Assembly (NCBI GenBank): GCA_009760855.2
Contig: WPIO01000010.1
Coordinates: 5,002,501 to 5,065,000, forward strand
Direction of reading: 5' to 3'
Origin: Cristatella mucedo
Lineage: Eukaryota > Bryozoa > Phylactolaemata > Cristatellidae
Length of the DNA stretch: 62,500 nucleotides
In this document: piece by piece, positions 51,718 through 62,500 of the stretch
Layout of the letters: the number at the start of each line of letters is the position of its first letter
How positions within the stretch are numbered: position 1 is the first letter of the stretch
Position numbers and translations under genes: made by a program
The notes under the pieces: generated by a model
Databases searched by the model: none
Told to the model about the DNA's origin: nothing
Seen by the model: only the letters and a program-made list of their open reading frames with translations

Positions 51718-52865
51718 ATAATAATAATGATAATACATTTGATAAAGCACCCTCAGAGAACTCAATCTCTTTCTAGGAGCTTTACATTTGCTGCAAAGGA
51801 AACACGATCGAATGGTGAATGGTATCATGCTTGATAAAGAACATGAATAATATGGTTAGGGTTAACATGCTCACGTTCAGCATGCAAGTGTGGTTAGTGG
51901 CAGCGTGCACAGTGTAAGCACCCATAAACACATAAAGGAAGAATCACAGGGACCAACTAACTGCTGTCATGAATAGGCGAGTATTTAATTTATTTTTTAA
52001 ATGTGGTCATGTCAGGGGATGTCGTGATGGAAGTCGGGAGTGAGTTCCAGGCTTTTGAAACATACGAAACTAAATGCACGGTCTCCAAGGATTTGAGGTT
52101 TGTACGATGTATAGGTAAACAGTTAGATTCCGAAAAGCAGGTGGAACGATGCTTTGCCCGGTGGAATAGTTCTGATAGGTAGGCTGGAGCCAAAGAATGA
52201 AGGAACCTAAAAATGAGCGACAAAATCTTGAAGTCAATCCGTTGCTTGACTGGTAGCCAAAGCAGGTGGCAGAAAGTGGTGTGATACGGCAGCTAAGACG
52301 CTCACGACGGACAAGCCTAGCTGCAGAGTTTTGCATCTGCTGTAAGCCCCTAATTGCACATGGCGGTAGGTCAGCAAAATGTGAGTTGCAGTTACAGTTA
52401 CAGTCGAGACAGGATGTCACAAATGCATGGACTAATTTAGATGAGATATACCTGTCTAAACAAGGCCGAATTTTTGCAATATTATGTAGCAGAAAGTAGG
52501 CAAACTTGATTGTGGAGCTGATGTGGTCGTCTAATGAAAGGTCACATTGGAATATGACACCTAGATTTCGTGCAGATTTAACAGCAATATGCCGGCAGAG
52601 CCAATTTTCAGCGTTAGCCTTTCCAATTTATGAATCACACTTGTTTGCTCATAGCTAGTAAGATAGTTTTATCGTAAGATAATTTAAGGAAATTTGCTGC
52701 CATCCAAGTGTGGATGTCATCAATACTTGCAGCAGTGGAGTTGATAAAATTGGACGTGCTGGAGGGCTGGGACAGATCAAAGCAAAGGTTCAATTGAGTG
52801 TCGTCCACATTGAAGTGAAAGCCTAGATTGTGCTAGGCAATCACATCGGCAAGGGGAGAGTGTCA
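51718..52865 (-). mobile_element. LINE-A fragment (RT C-terminal end and 3' UTR)
   Basis: The minus strand shows ISAQNLGV-type, ARLVRRERLSCRITPLSA, SELFHRAKHRSTCFSESN and SYVSKAWNSLPT segments in shifted frames, ending with the GCGCTTTATC-type block and ATTATT tail near 51,720. The layout is colinear with 6,885-8,000. Confidence 0.8.
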
Positions 52866-55800
52866 ACCGTGAGCAGTGGCCACAGTAGCACAACGGCATG
52901 CATGAATAGTATGCAGAGAGATGCAGAGGAGGGCTAAGGAATATAGCTGTCAAGTATTTATTGAGGAAAATGATTAGCTGCACCGTATGAAGGGTTTGGC
53001 TGTCTGCCGCATGATGGGCATTTTTGAAAGGTATTTTTGAATTTTTGAAGCATAGACACCTGCTTAGTCGCGTGATCACATGTAACAGGATGTAGCCTGA
53101 GAATGTGCGAGCTAAGGTGGAACTAATCTTACATGAATCCACGTGAGTGCAGCTTACAAAGGTGCCCAGAGCTCTCCAAGTTTGTGACCAGCAACCGAGG
53201 CCTTATGGCATCGACCGTGTGTTCAGGATAGCAGAGTCTCAGTTAAGAGCAGTAGGAAATGCGAAGTGGTAGCCTGGCATTGTGTGCGTATGTGTGTGAG
53301 TGTGTATGCATGTGTGCGCGCGTGCGCTCGCTTGGGAGCAGTGCTAAGGAGAACAGAGCGATCGAGATTTGGGAACATGTTGACATTATGATATATGCAA
53401 TAGTCCGATATTCCATTAATTCAGTAAGATTCTTGGACCAACAGTTGCACAATGTATGCTCATGCATCATCATGGAAAACAATGGGTGCTGCAACGATGG
53501 GTGCTATTGAGCAGTGCGAGGGAAAGAATGTCCCAAAATATGGCAGGGGCACAACAGGCTGCCATATCTGCCCAGCTTCATGCTCGTACATAATTGATAG
53601 CTCACCGACATTGCTGAAACCGCTTCTATCAATTGCTCCAAATCGAAATGAGCAATCGGCGACAGAAGCGAACTCTCCCGCGAGATCAACGGGCCATGAT
53701 ACGCTAAGCTGTGAAGTTAGCCTTCAATGTAGCATTTCATGCAATGGATAATTAATTTAGTCTAGAGTTTTCATCCACTAATCAGTAATATTTTTTAAGC
53801 TTACCGGTCTCCCTATCAGTGAGATACAATATATCAAGCTGGTGTGCCAAACTAGGCTTGTCGTGATTAGGCTTGTCTTCAGTTGTCAACATTGCAGCTG
53901 AAACAAATTCTTCTGTCTGACCTGCACTGGCTCCACATCAAGCAGTACACCGACTTTAATGTCATTAAACTCATTAAGGTCTCTTCATCCTCTTGATCTA
54001 GCTTACTGTCTAAATAGTCTTATTCTCGACCCTCCATTATCATTATGCCGCTCATCTGATTCTGCTCACTTAGACGTGCTTCTGGCCAGCCTCAGTCCTT
54101 GCAGACCACACCTTCTCTTCTCGTGTTACTAAATTCAGGGGCTCTCGACCAACTGGCATCACAGCCTTCCTATTACAAAGTGACAATCGTTTTAATGTGA
54201 AAATATAAAAACCAACCCATTCCTTGCAATCTACATTTTTCACACACGAATCATCATTAATGGGATACTATGTGCCACAGTTGTTAACTTTGTTTTTCGA
54301 ACAGCAAGCAACAAGATGCGGCCAGGTGTTTGCTACGACCAGGTTACATATAATCGGAGCTCTTCTGGCTAAAAAAGATTTTGTCGAGCGAGAAAGAAAG
54401 GTTCAGAATATGCAAAGATTCACTTTAATAGACTTGTTGTAACTGAACTCTACTTATTATTCGACATTGGACACACTTGACTAGGCCCACCTGTGTTTGA
54501 AATTCCTGTTCACACTGCGTATACTTTCATTCGCAGGTTCCGGTTTTGAACTTACTCTTTGCAACGCTCAATAATAACATGTCATGACCCTTTAAGCAGA
54601 AATAACTTCATAGCACTCTAAGTAAAATATCAAATATACACGTGGCAGAAAAAAGACGCAGCAAGAAGAAAAATATAACAAGATACAATATAATGCTGTT
54701 TCTACCGATAATAATGAGAATACAGAGGCGCCTAAAAATTAAATGACGTTAGACATTAGCTCCAGTGAGAGAATCTCGTGTAATCTTTTGTCCGTTGGCA
54801 TATGCACTATGTGGTGAGCAACCACGCAGCCTCTGACAAGGGATAGTGCCCTGGGCAAATAATGCAAGTGCTTCAGTAGTGCTACACATGTTTACATATA
54901 AAAAATCTCGTCATTGGTGCAATCTATTAGAAATCACTATCCGAAAACTATTTTTTGGCAGGGTATCAGTCATTGCGGTAGCAGATATCTTGAGTATTTT
55001 ACTCATACCGACATATGAAATTTGATAGAAAATTGAAGGTTCATAATCTCGATCGCTGTATCCATCAATAAGTAAACATGAATTAGAGTAAAGGTTAATA
55101 ATCAAACAGCCTCATTTTTATAGCGACAGAAGAGCCTTAGTGACTGTCACTCAACTTGCAGTAGGCGATAAAGGCTTGCCTGCTGCTGAACTCAAACCTA
55201 CTACCTACGATCGTGAAGTGCGAACCTCTCAGTGGCACCCGAATTGTTCACAACTTAAGAGAAAATCAAAAAAGATGTTTCCAAAACCCAGCAAAGCATA
55301 GAATGCAGAAGAATAGTAAGCATAAAATGCACATGATTCATGCACAAATAATAAAGCCTGACCGCAACCTTAAAGCCAGATTGAGAAATAAAGCGGACAT
55401 CGACAGCTGCACACTGTATAGAGCTTATGCGCATACGAGAATGCACGCCTATCCCTGCTGCAACTCGGCATAGCCATGTAAAGCCAGCCGGCAGTCTGCT
55501 GTTAAGTTATTCACAGTGCAATTAATGCCTAAGCAAGTTCAGTGCAAATATCCATTACAAGGATTTACTCTATATACCAACCTAATCTGCGCATGCAGAG
55601 ATACGGCTGTATTAATCACGAAGTCTGTGCTCTTGAGAAGTGAACTCCAGTATGTTAGTTGTTCTTCGCCGCAAAAAATAAAATGGTACTAATTAACCAT
55701 AGTCACGACAGCACCTTAAGACTTACGTCATTCCTTAGAGAGGCCGATGTCGTGGTGCTCAATGCCCGGGGCATTCAGAATGACCAATGTTCAGGCATGT

Positions 55801-56464
55801 TCAGGCATGATCAATTTTACGCACGCACAAACTGCATACATCCTTCAATTTATTCTTTAGTAAGATGCATTTGTAAGTTGTGTGACTTGAACGAAGGTAT
55901 CGGATTCATGCCGAAAGATCACAAAGACAGCCCTTGTCTGTGAGAGTTCTTAGTTATCCACAAGGGGAAGGTTTTTGGACCTGCACGAATCACGATTTAT
56001 GCAGTCCTGCACCCACCCCTTATGGATAACCAGGCACCCTCATAGACAAGGGTCATCGATCATCGGTATTTATTCAAATCTTGCCGAGAATCGGTTCTCT
56101 CACATTTGAATTTATGTTGAATGCACGGATGTACTATTCAATGGTACGACAATGACCGGAGCATCCGAGTACTATAATTGGTATCTAAAATTGTTAAGCT
56201 TACTGGATGGCAAGAAAAAAAGGAATCGGATGTGTGTCAGCATAAATAATTGCCTGAATAATAATTAAGAGTCTCAGATTTTGCAAGTAGGCCTCTAACC
56301 ATATGTAGCTACAGTACATCCCTACTCTATCCATTTAATCCATACTTGACTATAAAAATTTCACTACAGGAATAAATCTGCTTAGATTCCAACTCAGAAC
56401 TACTTTTCAGCTGGTGTAATGCATAATCTTCTCTTATTCATAAGTATTCATTCAAAAATTCACA
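52866..56464. other. gene-poor 3.6 kb
   Basis: No exon recognised. Contains a GT-rich microsatellite (about 53,275-53,330) and a degenerate inverted SINE-A at about 55,093-55,235 (AACAGCCTC at its body end, GCGATAAAGGC in the middle). Remaining open frames of 60-99 codons have no motifs. Confidence 0.4.
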
Positions 56465-57390
56465 AATTGATTCAAAAATTGGAAAGACTGACGCTCAAGG
56501 TTTGCTCTGCCAGGATATCTCCTGTTGAATCAGCTCGAAATCTAGGTGTCATATTCCAAAGCGACCTCTCGTTAGACGACCATATCAGCTCAACAGTCAA
56601 ATCTGCCTATTTTCAGCTTCATAACATTGCTAAAATTCGGGCTTGTTTAGATAAGGATACCACGTCTTAGTTGGTCCATGCATTCGTGACATCCCGTCTC
56701 GTTCTGCAACTCACTGCTTGCTGGCCTACCAGGATGTGCGATCAGGCAATTGCAGATGGTGCAAAACTACGCAGTTAGGCTTGTCTGTCGTGAGCGTCGC
56801 AGTTGCCACATTACTCCACTTCTCGCCGACCTGCACTGGCTACTAGTCAAGCAACGGATTAACTTCAAGGTTTTGTCGCTCACTTTTAGGTCCCTTCATT
56901 CTATGGCTCCAGCCTATCTGTCAGATATACTACCCCATCAGGCCAAGCATCGTACCACCCGCTTTTCGGAATCCACCAGTCTACAAATACCTCGTAAAAA
57001 CCTCAAATCCTTTGGAGACAGTGCATTTAGTTCGTATGCTCCCAAAGCATGGAACTCCCTCCTGACTTGCGTCAGAACATCCCCTGACCTGACCACATTT
57101 AAAAGGAACTTAAAAACACACCTATTTAGGACAGCATTTAGTGGGTCCCTGTGATTCGTCCTTGATGTGCTTATGCGTGCTGACACTGTGCATGCTGCCA
57201 CTAACCAAATTTGCATGCTGACCCTGTGCATGTCACCCCTAACCATGTTATTCATTTTGTTTGTTTATCAAGCATGATATTACTCACCATTTAATTGCGT
57301 TTCCCTTTGCAGCAAATGTAAAGCTCCTAGAGATAGATTGAGTTCTGTGAGGGCACTTTAGCAAGTGCATTATTATTATTATTATTATAC
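56465..57390 (+). mobile_element. LINE-A fragment (RT C-terminal end and 3' UTR)
   Basis: Encodes ESARNLGVIFQSDLSLDDHI, then a TAG, then CRERRSCHITPLLADLHWLL, DILPHQAKHRTTRFSES and SSYAPKAWNSLL, finishing with TAAAGCTCCTAGAGATAG and an (ATT)n tail. One of the better-preserved copies. Confidence 0.85.
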
Positions 57391-57702
57391 ATTGATTGCT
57401 TTTTTATGGCCAACAAACATTTTTTTCTTATTTCCCTGCCCTGACCCACTAGATCTAACGTAAGCTATTCACTTGCAAACAGTCGGGATTCCTGATGCAC
57501 AGGCACTCAAGGTACTCTGAAGTGCCTCAGAAGGGAAAATTCGTTCGAGCAGGCTCGCCTATAGCAGTCGCACTTTCAAGCTTAGTAGGGTGTACAAGGG
57601 CTGCCGCTTGAATTTTCATTTGGGTAAGAATGTTTTTTTTTCGGTAGTTGATAGCCGCAAGGAGCTGTTGAAAGGAGCGCACGGGCCAACGAGCATGAGC
57701 CA

Positions 57703-57984
57703 GTGGGCGTTACGTACATCTCTGGGCGTTTTTTTATACAGCCCCAATTTTCTTATCGCAAAGCAGCACGTGCAGCTGCCGTACGAGCACTTGAGCTGAC
57801 CGATACCGAATTTTATCAATCGCCCCTTCAACATCAGGCGATGCAACTACGCGATAGTTCAAGTGCCTTTCGTGCGCTTGGCTGTAAAGATGCTAATCTT
57901 AGCGAGGCCCATTTTACCCTCGCTTTTAACTGTCACCTTCGTACTTACCAGTCGTGGGTAAACCAAGCGACACTCAGAAATTAG
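57703..57984 (+). CDS. unassigned ORF with coding-like character
   Basis: The frame has no ATG near its likely functional part and ends with TAG at 57,982. It reads AVRALELTDTEFYQSPLQHQ, LRDSSSAFRALGCKDANLSE and FNCHLRTYQSWVNQATLRN. Codon choice and amino-acid texture resemble a bacterial or phage gene more than the surrounding repeats. It lies between two LINE-A copies. I do not recognise the family; it could be an exon, transferred DNA, or chance. Confidence 0.3.
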   Translation: MGVTYISGRFFIQPQFSYRKAARAAAVRALELTDTEFYQSPLQHQAMQLRDSSSAFRALGCKDANLSEAHFTLAFNCHLRTYQSWVNQATLRN

Positions 57985-57989
57985 AAAGG

Positions 57990-58960
57990 TGAAGGCTAAA
58001 AATCGGCTCTGCAAGAGTATTTTGTGTAGCAATACATAAAATCCAGGTGTCCTGTTCTTAAGAGACCTTTCGCTAGTCGACCACATCAGCTCCACACTCA
58101 CGTCTGCCTACTTCAAGCTGCGTAACACTGCTAAAATTTGGGCCTGCTCGGACATGGATACGACGTCCAAATTGGCCCATGCATTGGTGAAATAACAATA
58201 ATAATTATACATTTGATAAAGCGCCCTCAGAGATCTCAATCTCTTTCAAGCTTAACAGCCCCTCTCAACTAATGTAACTCACCACTTGCTGGTCTACCGG
58301 CTGGTGCAATCAAGCACTTACAGGTGGCTGACAGCTCTGCAGCTAAGCCTGTGTGTGGTGAGCGTCGCAGTTGCTACATCACACAACTACACACCGACAT
58401 GCACTGACTTCCAATCAAGCAACGCATCGACTTCAGAATTTTGTCACTCACTTTTAAGAGTCTTCATTCTCTGACCCCAGCCTACCGATCAGATCTACTC
58501 CCCACCAGGCTAAGCATCGTGCCACTGGCTTTTATGACTCAAATTGAATAGCTATACAACGTACGAACCTCAAATCCTATGGAGACCGTGTCTTTAGTTC
58601 GTTGGCTACAAACGCCTGGAACTCACTCCCAACTAACGTCATGACATCCACCTACATGATGACATTTAAACAGAAGCTTAAAACGGACATGTTTTTCATA
58701 TTTTTTAGTAGATCCTTGTGATTTTATTTTTGTATGCTTATGCGCGCTGACACTGTTAATGCTAGCGCTAACCATATTTAAATGTTGATAGTGTGCATGT
58801 CACCCAACTCTAACCAAGTTATGCTTGTAGACTTTGTACACATTACCACTAGCCATTTGATCACGCTTTCTTTACAGCATATGTTAAGTTCTTTTAAAGA
58901 GATTACGTTCTCTAAGGATGCTATACAAATGAATTCTTATTATTATAAAGGAGCCATTGA
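57990..58960 (+). mobile_element. LINE-A fragment, degraded
   Basis: Colinear with 56,480-57,390 (CTTTCGCTAGTCGACCACAT, CAGTTGCTACATCACACAAC, ACTCACTCCCAAC). It is interrupted near 58,193-58,260 by an inverted piece of LINE-A 3' UTR (TTTGATAAAGCGCCCTCAGA). Many stops. Confidence 0.7.
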
Positions 58961-60489
58961 ACCCAAACATGCATACTACTGAATAGAAAAAGTCGACAGC
59001 TGTCAAAGAAAGATGTCAGTTTTTAGGTAAGACGAATTCTAAGGCTAATCTATTGACGAGGCGAAACCGGAGCACACGTAAACACTAATGGAGTTACACC
59101 AGTAAGCGAGCTTGAAGGCCTGTTTTCGCGCACTCGAGTCTCGAAACCGTGCTGAGAGTTGAGGACGCGAACCTGATATCTCGTTTGCCGAATGGATGGC
59201 TTACTCTGGAGAGCTTCAACTACGAACAAACCGACGTGATTCCGAAGCCCTCGACAGCAAATAGGAACAAGCGCGCCTGATCTGCTACGGATGTTGAACC
59301 AACGCCCGCAGCAGTCCAGCGTCCTTGCCACGCATTCATGTCTAGAAATGCCAAAAGCGGGCCCGGAAAAAAGATTGCAACTTGGCTCCTGCCTTGGCAT
59401 AAAGAGCGTTTTCTCTCGTGGCCCGCTGCAAATCGGTTTTTTGTTTTACTTCTCACCACAGCCCTTCCATGCTACTGATTTGCTGCTGCTATGTTCATTA
59501 GCTGCTGTGAGAAGTGCCCTCGTGCTGGACCGGTTGGACGCGTGCGCCTTCATGTGCGCGCGCGTGTGTGTCCACGTGTGCACCAGTCTGTGCAAACGTG
59601 GATTTCGCTTCCCGTCGCACGCATCATCGTGCTGGCTATGGTCGCGAGCGCCTGACCCATCAGCTTCTCCGGTGCTCTTGAAGCACAAAGCAAGCTTGTC
59701 TAGCAAAGCAGCTGTTTTGAATCGGTGCACAGAGTCTGAAGCTTTAAACTGATTTTTATCGCGTTTTATATTTTTTGGTTGCCCTGTAACTATATTGGAC
59801 CGAATTTGTTACTATACTGCGCTGCTCTGTCTGATTTTACAGCAGATGTTAGAGAGTTTCCAGCATGGCACTACTAGCCAGCTGCATATCCCTAAAGACT
59901 CAATGCCAAGTTTTAGCTGAGGTTCTTTCGTGATACCATACCTAAGGTATCTTAAAAATTAGGAAAAAGTATGTATTCCCGCTGCTATGGCGTGAGTAGA
60001 GTGTACAGTGCTAAGCAGATTTAGTCGCACACGAGGACTCCGTAACCTGTACTACGTAACTACGTACAAAGAGCACTGTGCAACATATCCAGCTCATATC
60101 GCTCAAAATCGTGCAACATATCCATATCAAACTCATATCACTTACAAGTACTACCTGAAAAGTGGCCGGAGTCTGTCCTAGTTCTCTGTCCATGCTATCA
60201 TCAAAGAATAAATCATTAGGCGGTCTTTATTTTTTTTCTAGATTTTCTAGTATTAGAGTAAGCATCTTTTTTCTACCCCAGGGGTCTTGGAGATCTAATT
60301 GGGAGTTCCCTTTAGCCAAAATTCACTGAAAACCACCGGTAAGACCTTTAAAAGCAGGTTTTCAAGTTTTCTCACTTAGAAAATGCAATATTTATTCGTA
60401 GGTAAAGGTCTTAGGGAATGTAGAGACCTTTGTATAAGGTCTATAACTATCAGTTCCCTTTTATAACTTAACCATATAGGGTTTGTGGG
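58961..60489. other. no gene seen
   Basis: Contains a 153-codon open frame (59,291-59,752) with a Cys-rich GT-microsatellite-derived middle (about 59,540-59,600) and no motif; probably not coding. The rest shows nothing I recognise. Confidence 0.4.
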
Positions 60490-60605
60490 TTTCCGTTATC
60501 TATGCGTTTAAAAATAAGCTTAAACAACGCCTATTTATTACAGCATTCATCGGGTCTTTGTGATTCATCCTTCGCGTGAATTTGCCTAATTACACTGTGC
60601 CTAGC
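60490..60605 (+). mobile_element. LINE-A scrap
   Basis: AAAAATAAGCTTAAACAACG to TTACACTGTGCC matches the end of the LINE-A ORF and start of its 3' UTR. Confidence 0.5.
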
Positions 60606-60965
60606 AGTACGAGCTAAATTATTCTTTTCAACCGGCGAGTCTTCTCACCTCAGAGCGCTCAGTTACAATATAGAGCACTGGCTAGGAAACCGATGCGATT
60701 CCAGACGTCCTGCTTAAATGCACTGACCGATTTGTATATAACCTTCCTCCTAAAACGAGAATTTTTTATTCCATTCAATCAAAGTGACAAGTACAGCATG
60801 CACTCTGCGAAGCGATTAGACACGCCAGAAGACAAATTCTCTCCTGGAATCAGTTTGAATATGCGCACAAATTCAACACAGTCGCAAGCCATGCATCTGA
60901 GCAGGGTTTTCACGCGATCGTGAAGTTTTTCTCTCATCTATAATTAAAAAAATGTTTAACCATAA

Positions 60966-61271
60966 CTAGTGGCGGAGCCAGAGGACAAGGGCAGCGGCGG
61001 CAGGCGGCATTTGGTCCCCTGCCGCGGGGCAGCGACCTGGGCCGCCCCTATTCCTACTCTCCATGACATTCACCAACGACGAAATTACGTCTTTAGTCCT
61101 ACTCAATGAGACACCGACGAGTTAGTGTCGAATAAGCGCTCCAATTTTTGGCTTTAATCTTTGATTAGTCCTCGGTCTAGGCCCGCCTACATACATGTCT
61201 AATGGGTCTTGTCCCCTACTTAAAAATTGTGCTGGTCTTTTCCCTAGATGAAAATCCTGGCTTCGCCACTG
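60966..61271. mobile_element. hAT-like MITE
   Basis: The ends CTAGTGGCGGAGCCAG and CTGGCTTCGCCACTG are inverted copies of the common hAT-type terminus (CAGTGGCGNAGCCAG). About 306 bp, no transposase. The flanks ACCATAAC and ACCGCAAT agree at 5 of 8 positions, compatible with an eroded 8-bp duplication. Confidence 0.7.
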
Positions 61272-62178
61272 ACCGCAATCGGAAAATGCGAGCAGATTAG
61301 CTCAAAAAACATCCTTAAACACGTAAGCGTAGAATAAATAAATAGAATTATATTGAAACACTCTGTAGCTCATCAGCTACAGAAAATACCAACAGTTTGT
61401 TAGGTAATATTTGACACTTTTGTTCAAGCAGCGCGCTATTAACTTTCTACCTACCTTTACGACAACCGATTGTGCATGCTGTCGCTCGGGAAGCAATATC
61501 TATAAGCAGTTATAATCATAGCCGCATCGACGTATAGATAAACATAATTACTTGAAATTTGTCCTCTCATGTGTACAAGCTATAAGTAGCCATTAAAAAC
61601 CTATCTACTTTAAGCCCATCACTGAGAATCAATCGGAAAGCGAATCTATTGAAAAATCAAGCGGTTGCTTCACCACAAATTGAAATTAAGCTCACCGTCG
61701 CGCATTCTGATTTCCTCATATTTGCATTAAGAATGCGATTTCTCGGAAAAGGTGCACAATAGAAAAAAAACAAATACATGTACATTAAATTAAAAATAGC
61801 GTAGGCGGCGGCGGAAGTACTGAAGGAGATACTGTGACCAAAAGGATATCTTTGGCAACAATGATACAATCCTAGGATGTCTAGTTCCTGACCGACTCTG
61901 CTACTGTGCAATTATGTCAGAAATGTTATCATGGCAGAAATGTCAGATGGATGACGACAATCTGATTTGCACTCGACTTCTCGAAAGGCAGTAGGTAGAC
62001 TGAAGGTTTTCTCTGCTTGAAGAAATAACTTGGCATATCGGTATCCGTGTGCATTGTGCACACTGCAGAGCAAAGGACTAAGGACAAAAAGGACATATGA
62101 CTGAACTGTTAGCAAGGTTTTTGCTGAAATTGGCATGCACTGCTCTTCGTTGGCTTTGCTGTCACTGAGAGTGTTCCG
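61272..62178. other. no gene seen
   Basis: About 900 bp of ordinary AT-leaning sequence. Short open frames only. Confidence 0.4.
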
Positions 62179-62375
62179 CTGTTGTGTGTGCCTGTTACTT
62201 CTCGGCCACTGGTGTGTGCCCCGATCTCGGCGGGTGGTTGGACGGTTGGCTTGGTGCGGCCTTTGATGTGGGCATGTGGCCCACCATGGTGGCTCACCAC
62301 GGATGCACTCCCTTATCTCTGGTGAGTCAGCCCCTAGCTCATATATGTACCCGCTGGGGGAATAAAGATTAAGTC
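62179..62375 (+). mobile_element. LTR-like repeat (family 2), partial
   Basis: Starts TGTTGTGTGTGCC, contains GCATGTGGCCCACCA and TACCCGCTGGGGGAATAAAG, matching the inverse complement of 8,160-8,469. Sequence after 62,375 to the window edge may be internal to the element, but I recognise nothing in it. Confidence 0.5.
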
Positions 62376-62500
62376 GCAGAAAGGCGCCAAGAAGGTGCCG
62401 GAGCGATTCAAATTGCCATTCGACTGGACGTGCGACTGGACGTGCCGGGCCACAAGATTCAAAGAGTTATTCAAGCGAGACGATACAATAAATGCAGCTC

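Noticed and set aside
59291-59752. 153-codon open frame as a gene
   Set aside because: Cys-rich middle comes from a GT microsatellite, no motif or splice context, and an overlapping antisense frame of similar length exists.

Overview
The window is genomic DNA from an invertebrate animal. The evidence is two multi-exon chymotrypsin-fold (S1A) serine protease genes with GT-AG introns, LINE and tRNA-derived SINE fragments throughout, LTR elements, and a 19.4 kb endogenous Polinton/Maverick (adintovirus-like) element. I cannot name the phylum from sequence alone.

Layout. 334-3,349: S1A protease gene 1 (five exons visible, 5' end missing or unrecognised) with a LINE fragment in one intron. 3,500-11,140: repeats only, namely LINE-A and LINE-B fragments, two SINE families, a solo LTR with a clean 5-bp target duplication, and an unclassified GC-rich repeat family (R1). 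11,141-30,573: the Polinton-like provirus, AT-rich, with inverted terminal repeats of about 180 bp, inserted inside an R1 copy. 30,575-42,800: more R1, a LINE endonuclease fragment, duplicated repeats and otherwise empty DNA. 42,858-50,479: S1A protease gene 2, complete, 11 exons whose lengths sum to 1,674 nt (557 codons plus stop), encoding signal peptide, CUB, CUB, clip-like domain and S1A protease. 50,600-62,500: repeats and gene-poor DNA.

The provirus carries, left to right: a protein-primed family B DNA polymerase; an acidic protein; three tandem copies of a small helical protein; two unassigned proteins; a minus-strand fibre-like gene with phage-tail-fibre-type repeats; a hydrophobic candidate core protein; a PLA2-like protein; a minus-strand block of unassigned protein, adenain-type protease and zinc-ribbon protein; an FtsK/HerA-type packaging ATPase; coiled-coil proteins; two penton-like proteins; the double-jelly-roll major capsid protein; and a two-helix membrane protein. 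Replication, packaging, maturation, capsid and attachment functions are all represented. I found no integrase. Nearly every gene has frameshifts or stops, so this is a fossil. A solo LTR inside one gene and a duplicated LTR junction inside another show it was resident before that retroelement inserted.

Most distinctive observations: the fibre-like repeats; a TATATAG-type motif placed 0-10 nt before many provirus start codons; two unoccupied paralogous insertion sites in the same window; the tandem small-gene family; and the shared Phe-before-IVGG and Gly189 logic of the two host proteases.
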